In this document: in pieces, positions 57,721 through 64,000 of the stretch
Layout of the letters: each line of letters starts with the position of its first letter
Numbering within the stretch: position 1 is the stretch's first letter
Notes under the pieces: generated by a model
The model's database searches: none
Told to the model about the DNA's origin: nothing
What the model saw: the letters and a program-made list of their open reading frames with translations, nothing else
From: Stercorarius parasiticus
Lineage: Eukaryota > Chordata > Aves > Charadriiformes > Stercorariidae
Direction of reading: 5' to 3'
Length of the DNA stretch: 64,000 nucleotides
Assembly (NCBI GenBank): GCA_013396915.1
Contig: VWZL01001368.1
Location: 186,001 to 250,000 of the forward strand
Translations under genes and position numbers: made by a program

Positions 57721-58277
57721 TCACAGAATCACAGAACTGTAGGGGTCCAAAGGGACCTTCGGAGATCACTTAGTCCAACCTTCCTGCCAGAGCACGTTCA
57801 CCTAGAGCAGGCTGCACAGGAACGTGTCCACGTGGGTTTTGAATATCTCCAGGGAAGGAGACTCCACCACCTCTCTGGGCAGCCTGTTCCAGTGCTCTGT
57901 TACCCTCAAAGTAAAGAAGTTTTCCTTCATGTTGAGATGGAATTTCCCGTGTTCCAGCTTGTGTCCGTTGCCCCTTGTCCTGTCACCAGGCACGACTGAG
58001 AAGAGTCTGACACCATCCTCTTGACACCCACCCTTTAGATATTTATAAGCATTGATAAGATCCCCTTTCAGTCTTCTCTTCTCCAGACCCAGGTCTCTCA
58101 GCCTTTCCTCATAAGAGAGATGCTCCATCCCCTTGATCATCTTTGTAGCCCTCCGCTGGACTCTCTCCAGTAGTTCCCTGTTCTTCTTGAACTGGGGAGC
58201 CCAGAACTGGACAGTACTCCAGATGTGGCCTCACCAGGGCAGAGTAGAGGGGGAGGATAACCTCCCTCGACCCGCTT
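57721..58277 (-). mobile_element. CR1 LINE fragment, 3' end
   Basis: It begins with the tail variant TCACAGAATCACAGAACTG and ends near CCTCGACCCGCTTTCCTCC. The minus strand at 57802-58140 encodes an intact 112-residue CR1 C-terminal segment ([14 protein letters not shown], later [20 protein letters not shown]). It lies 260 bp from the copy at 56371 in the same orientation but is of a different subfamily type, so they are separate insertions. Confidence 0.95.
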
Positions 58278-61200
58278 TCCTCCTACAGAGGACATGGTAA
58301 ATCACTAGAATATCCTGACTGCCTATTGTCTTTCTTATGTGGCATTTCCCAAAAAACTAATCTGGAACTGAACATGCTATGAAGAACTTCTGTAGGTGTC
58401 CCCTGTACATATATTGCCAGCTTAATTTCTGGCAGATAGGAGCAAGTGACTGCTATCCAAACATTGGTAGTAAAGGGCAGCACAAAGCACATTGTTCATG
58501 TTTCTCATATATTTTTGGGTTTCGAAGGTATGTTTTTCTTTCCAGTAGATCTTAAAATTTCAAGCAAGTATAAAACATCATGTTTGTAATATCTAAAACA
58601 TAATGATTTTTTCGTTGCAATCGTTCCTTGATGTACTAGCTGCATAGTGATAACGGACAGGATAATAAACCAGCTTGTGATGGGAGCTCATAGAGTTGTG
58701 ATCAGGCTCTGGCTGCTGGTAGGTTCAGCAAGGGATGGTTATTTTGTACACACACACACAGAGTTGATATGAATGTGCATGTGATATTCACATCCTGTCC
58801 AAAACACAGCAACTACTGAAAGCAGCTAGACACTATTTGTCTGCAAGAGATACTACTAGTTAAGCGGTGTTAATGCAGAAGACCAAGCTTCATCTGAAAA
58901 GATGCTCAGCTACTACCTGTAGGGGATTTGGGTCTTCACTCCTGAACGGCACAGTCTCCATTTCTAATCCCCAAACAGCAATGTTTTTGCTTTTATTTCT
59001 CATTAGTGAAAGGCTACAGGAGGACCACAAGATTAATGATTGCAGCACAGCCTCACTCAGTACCTACAGCAACAGCAGCTGTTACCTCATTCAAAACAGT
59101 GTTTTTATCCCAGGTAATAGTTCTACCTATACCAGCAACAGAGATAAGGACATTACAGTTTCCCAAATTCCTTATCTTATTTCTAGACATTCTTAGTGAA
59201 TGTGTAAAGCACTAGGCATGAAACAGAGAGAGAGAGAAAAAAAAAAAAAACCCTCCACAAGCTTTAAGATGCACTAGAGCCAGATTTTAAAGAAACAGTA
59301 AGGGGGTATGGCAATAGTCCATCTCTTCCAAAACCAGCTCTGACTCCTATCCAGACATATGCTTCACAAAGAGTGAAACTGCCAAACAGGTATTGCTAAC
59401 AGGAATTATTTTAAAATACTTATTTTTATTTAAAAAGATGAATATCTGCAGCTGAAGAGAACCTGACCGTTAACGGGAACTTTAATGCACCATCCATGCA
59501 GAAATAACCATTCGCCAGCACCGCAGAGATCAGACATGACAAAAAATAGCTTGACTCATCCAGACAGTAATTCAAAGCAGCAAAATATATCCAATCCTAC
59601 CCAAAACCCCATCATGCATTTTCCACGTGGAAAGTAGACGGCTCCCACAGAGAATATCTTGTTGTCCTAAGCACTTCTGAAGTTGCACTAGAAAAATCTC
59701 TCTTCCACCAAGTCACGCAATATTAATGGACACATTGCTACTTATCACACATGTACATCATTTTGTATGGCTTGGTACATTTATGTTGTTGCTAGGGATA
59801 CAATTTAGTGAGGACCTGACCTGAGGAATGATTGAGCAATCTCTGTATGTGCAACCCTCCCAGCAAAGGGCTAGGGGTGCCCAGTACCTCTCGTGAGCAA
59901 GCCAGTGCTGTACACAGTCATCCTACATCCTGAAAAACATGCAGCTGATTTATAGCCACGATTTGAGCGCAAACTGATTTAGGTAAGGCTTGTTCCTGTG
60001 GTGGAGTCCCAGCAGTGTCTGGTTCAGACTTCACTGAAGATGTAATCCCGTTCCAGTATCATTGGTCTCACTTTATGACCTTGCGTGAAGCACTGGGCTG
60101 ACTCTAAATGTGTATGTTTAACTCTATTATCCATCACTCAGCATCTAGAAGAGATGAGAACAACTCACCCGCTCTCCATTGGCCTGAGGTTTCTAGCAGC
60201 TAACAGACCTTCTGCTAACTGGAAAGGAAGGACTGTGCATTTCTGAAGAAAGAGGATCTCTCACATCATAAACACAAAGTTGTGAATGTCTTTTTACCAG
60301 AGAATACAGCTCCCTTTTCTTTTGAATTAGAGATGGGTGAAACAAATGGGCAAAATAAAACCTGATCCAGATTTCCTCTGAAGCCTTGAGATGGCCTTAG
60401 CAGTGAATTAGATATAATGGACATGTTAAAATAACTAGATCTCATTTGAAAACATCAAAGAAACAGAAACACCACAGGCTACATTTTAAAAACTGGCTGC
60501 CTGAACAGTGAAAGGAAAACTGTGTAAGCACCACCTCATATACCAAATATGCACTGATGTGTGTGAAAAAGGATACTCACGTACTCCACCACCATTTCTC
60601 CTCAGGCAGTTGTCCATTCCCTTACAAAAACCTGGTCTTGTACAGACAGAAAGTAATCAAAGCCATTTGTAAGAACATTTTGGTTATCTAATTCTGAAAA
60701 CATATCCCCGAATGATACATTCTGCCTAAAGAGGATTGGTATGCTCTACCAACATGCAGAGCTGTTGCCAATATTAGTATTCAGGCTGGTTCAAATTTCC
60801 GTACAAAGCTCGATTTTAAGTACATTCATTTCTGAGTGCCCAAATGGAAACACTGACTTTTGTAGGGCAGGTTTTCTGTACTCTCTTTTTCAAAAGAGTT
60901 CTTCAGGATGTTTTCTGCTAGACCTCTGCTAGAGTCACTGTAGTCAGTTTTGGAAAGGTAAAGCATGTTCCTTAATCAAGTATTTTCTCTCTACCTTTTG
61001 TGAAGGAATCCATAGTCCTTCTTACAATGCTTCCTTGGCAGAAAGAGTGTTGCAGCAAAGTTTCCAGGTATTGCACAGAGTGACTAAATAAAATCTCTCG
61101 GAAAAATTTCAGTCTCACAGCACCAGGTTCAAGGCTACAGCTGTGCCCACTGCAAAAACAGAGGAGAGATGCAAAAAGGATTTTACCCATCTTTCCACCC

Positions 61201-61522
61201 TGTTATCTTTTCCACCATCCTCAGCTGCCTCAGCATGAGATAAACGTGCTCCAGGGAGCCCAAGGTGGGCTGGCTGATGTCCACCAGCCCAGCCACCCCA
61301 GCTCACAGCCTTTGCAGGGCCCCTGGGGATCTGCTGCCTGCCCTGGGCACGCAGCAAGGGAAAATGGGTCGGGAGGATGGGTGTGAAGCTGGCTGAGCAG
61401 CCCAGAGGCTCTGGCCCAAGATTTTGCCAGTCAGCTTTATTACAAACATTTGTGGCGTCCCAACGAGAACACTTCAAAATGCTAGAGCTCACACCGCAGG
61501 CAACAACTGCAGAGCACAGGGC

Positions 61523-61550
61523 TTATTTATTTATTTATTGTTATTTATTA
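61523..61550. repeat. (TTAT)n simple repeat
   Basis: Six to seven TTAT units occur with one interruption. Confidence 0.9.
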
Positions 61551-63073
61551 ACTGAAAATGAATCTGTTTCTACACTTTTTAAATGGGGTGTGTGGGGGTG
61601 TGTGTGTTATTAAAAAATACTCCTTGCCCTGTGTAGTGGAAGGAGCTATTTTTCCACCAGGGGAAGAAAGCAGCATGCTGAACAGGGGCACTGCACAGCA
61701 ATGGCACCGGCTCCTGCAGGCTTTGTCCGTCACAAGCTGACCTTTTTTAAAGCTCAGGAGTCAGTTTTAGTGCTCAAGAAGGTGAGGAGCAAGTAGCACA
61801 AATGTGTCGTCCAAGCTTCCCTGCACAGCTCTGCCAGCACAGTGCATCTTAGCCATGTCCTGCAATAACCTTGTTATCCCAGTCCTTGGGAAGAGACTTT
61901 TGTGATTTTCCCATGATTTGATTTCTTGTATAGACTTTTCTATAGCCTGCCTCACCAAAGCACAGTCAGGGTCTCTAATCACTGAGCCTTTACTTCTCTC
62001 CATGGTGTCTGTCAGACTCAGCAGTGGTATTGTTTCCATTTTTCAGATGCAGAGAGAAGCTCCAGCACGAGCTCCAGGGTCACCCCAGGAGCCTGGACAA
62101 AACTAGGAAGACGTGGGCTCTGGGTGCAGGCAAGAGGATCCTGGCACTGTGTCAGGATGCACGAAGGTTGCCCTGGAGCTGTCAGCGCCACAGCTTCACA
62201 AAAGCCACAGGGGTGAAAACTAGCACACCCCAAGCCCTGAAAAGCAGAAGGAGAGGGAGCTCCCTTGGTTGGTCCATTTTCAAATCCTATGGACTCAAAA
62301 TGTCTGAAAGGTCAGTGCTTTGTAGTGGGAATATCTGGCGACATCAGCTTTCAGCAGTGGTGACACCTGACTGAACAATGATGTCTCAAAAGTACTAAAC
62401 ATCTGCAAAATTCTGAGGTTCTGCTCTTGTGTTTGGTAGGCACAGGCAAAATATTTGTCAAATTTATCTTCTCTTTGAATTATTGCAATTTTTAAATGCA
62501 GCAGTTATCATCCATGAATATTCAGAAGAAAAGCTAAAAATAAATTTAAGAAAAATAACCCAAGTATTGGTGTGTGTGAGAGTCTCTAAAACCCAAGACT
62601 CCAACCTTGATCTAAACCAGACTGTTTCTCTCTTTCCCCCCACCCCCTTCTTATTTAAAGAGAACTGGAAGGGAAAAGACTCCATCAGTCTCTGAGTCTG
62701 TAAACCTTTCCCCTCCCTAATATCCGAGACAAGACTTAAAGAAGAACCAGTCTGGAACAGAACATGAAAAACCTTCTGAAAAATGACTAGAGGCCTAATG
62801 CTGTCACTGTCCCATGTTTATTTTTCTTTCTTTGATGTCTGATGTCAAAGAGAAAATAATGTCATCTGCTGGAAACTCAAACATGTTTGCATTTTGAGGT
62901 AATTAGAATTAATGTTGGAGGGCAAAACTAACACCGAGCCACTCCAGTCTTTCCCATGTGAGGAAAACATTCCGTAATGACTTACATTTAATCTAGGAGC
63001 TGGCAGGCAGTCAGGAGCAGCCTGGATTCAGGCAACAGGGTAATATTTCAAAAACATTTTCTTTAAAAAATTT

Positions 63074-63102
63074 TAAAATAAAATAAAATAATAAAAAAAA
63101 AA
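63074..63102. repeat. (AAAAT)n / A-rich simple repeat
   Basis: AAAAT units run into a poly-A stretch. Confidence 0.9.
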
Positions 63103-63266
63103 TCTATATGTGCTCTGATTTATAAATGACGCCTGTGCTGCTCCAGTTCCAGAAGGGTGTAACTCTGCTGAAAATCAATGGCTGACAAGGGTGTAAATCA
63201 GGGAGTAATGGCAGCCCTGGTTCAAGACCACCACTGCTTCCTAAGTACTCAGCACCCACAATTGCA

Positions 63267-63400
63267 GCCAGATTTTCTAAAGAGCTCAAGCCCCCATTCA
63301 CATCCAAACAAGGGCCAGATTTTTGTAAGTGCTTAGCACGCAGTCTCTCCCCATTGTGACATTAATGGCAACATGCTGAGCTCTTTCGGAAAATTGGTCA
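63267..63400. repeat. old interspersed repeat with inverted half-units
   Basis: GCCAGATTTTCTAAAGAGCT (63267) and GGCCAGATTTTTGTAAGTGC (63312) are direct near-copies. TGAGCTCTTTCGGAAAATTGG (63377, partly) is their reverse complement. This resembles dispersed amniote motifs of the form CCAGATTTTCAAAAGTGCTCAGCAC. The family name is uncertain. Confidence 0.5.
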
Positions 63401-64000
63401 TACATGTTTGTTTTGGACCAGATCTTGTCACCCTTATACATGTTGAGTAGCATTTTACTCAGTGAAAAATCCTACTAAGTAGTGCCTCTCTGTGTGAGCA
63501 TTGCTGCAGAAGGACTCTCTCTTAAAAGACAAATGCAAGCCATGTTGCTCAATGCCCTGCTGGATGAGTCTCAGATACTATGGTTATTCCCGAGCTATGA
63601 AAACCTGACCTGAATATAATCAAGCTGAACTGAGTAGGTATGGGTTAAAGCTTGGCTCATGAGAAACTGGGTTTGGTCCTCATAGGGCGAAAAGGAAAAA
63701 AAAAAAAGGTTATTTCTGGACTGAGTACTTTCATTTGAATTACTCAGCCGTCTTCAGGGGTTAAAAATAGAAAAGCAACCTTTTCCAGTTCAAAGAAAAT
63801 AAATGGCTACACTTATCTGTGTGGGTAATTAAAAACAGCTGAACTCCAAGAGCTGAAACCTTCCACACTGCTAGTCCTCACTGAGGAGTAGCTTCCTAGC
63901 AACATCTGACATATTAGAAAAAATTATATTATTAAGGATTGCTCTGGGGTAAGTGTAATGCGGATTGTTGCTACATTCAAAGGCAGGTTATTGGTGATAG

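Larger units (their letters stand above)
58278..64000. other. intergenic, AT-rich, no gene recognised
   Basis: This is mostly AT-rich unique-looking sequence with simple repeats: (CA)n at 58748-58761, (AG)n/A-run at 59225-59250, (TTAT)n at 61523-61550 and (AAAAT)n at 63074-63102. Old palindromic interspersed-repeat sequence lies at about 63130-63400. No frame (largest 125 aa minus at 61115-61492) has a supportable identity. Confidence 0.7.

Noticed and set aside
25081..64000. possible INHBA exons, as INHBA follows GLI3 in human
   Set aside because: No TGF-beta-family cysteine-knot sequence or inhibin prodomain was recognised in any frame, so INHBA probably lies beyond the window.

Overview
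The window is a piece of bird chromosome. It holds the 3' half of the developmental regulator GLI3 on the + strand, followed by about 39 kb of apparently gene-free DNA. The bird assignment rests on several CR1 LINE fragments ending in the avian-type TCATAGAATCATAGAA tail, on compact introns, and on a GLI3 protein that is close to human GLI3 but clearly diverged. I cannot name the species.

GLI3 (1 to about 25080): the window opens inside a long intron corresponding to human intron 10. Five coding exons follow, at 9025-9174, 9776-9940, 13160-13450, 16643-16970 and 18143-20436. All have GT/AG borders and consistent phases and match human exons 11-15 (150, 165, 291 and 328 bp, then the last exon). 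They encode the end of zinc finger 1, fingers 2-5, the proteolytic-processing region, all six protein kinase A sites, the acidic activation motifs and the conserved C-terminus. There is no frameshift or premature stop. A 3'UTR of about 4.6 kb follows and ends at an AATAAA at 25053, with three Pumilio-type elements in it.

Downstream gap (about 25080 to 64000): I find no convincing protein-coding gene. In human the next gene on this side of GLI3 is INHBA, on the same strand and far away, so the segment is probably the start of the GLI3-INHBA regulatory desert. Its first part (about 25-33.5 kb) is GC-rich with two compact CpG clusters. The remainder drifts to AT-rich. It carries five avian CR1 fragments (a sixth lies in intron 12), two of three much older CR1-type LINE remnants (the third lies in intron 10), old palindromic interspersed repeats and simple repeats. 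It also has homeodomain-motif-rich blocks that look like candidate enhancers, one exon-like 85-bp sequence with good splice signals, and a pair of overlapping small ORFs of unknown meaning.

I see no prokaryotic-type system, CRISPR array, tRNA or rRNA, and no recognisable endogenous virus. The points most worth checking are the candidate regulatory blocks (52860-53190, 54350-54680, 6100-6430), the orphan CpG clusters, the exon-like sequence at 54156-54240 and the small ORFs at 41153-41721.
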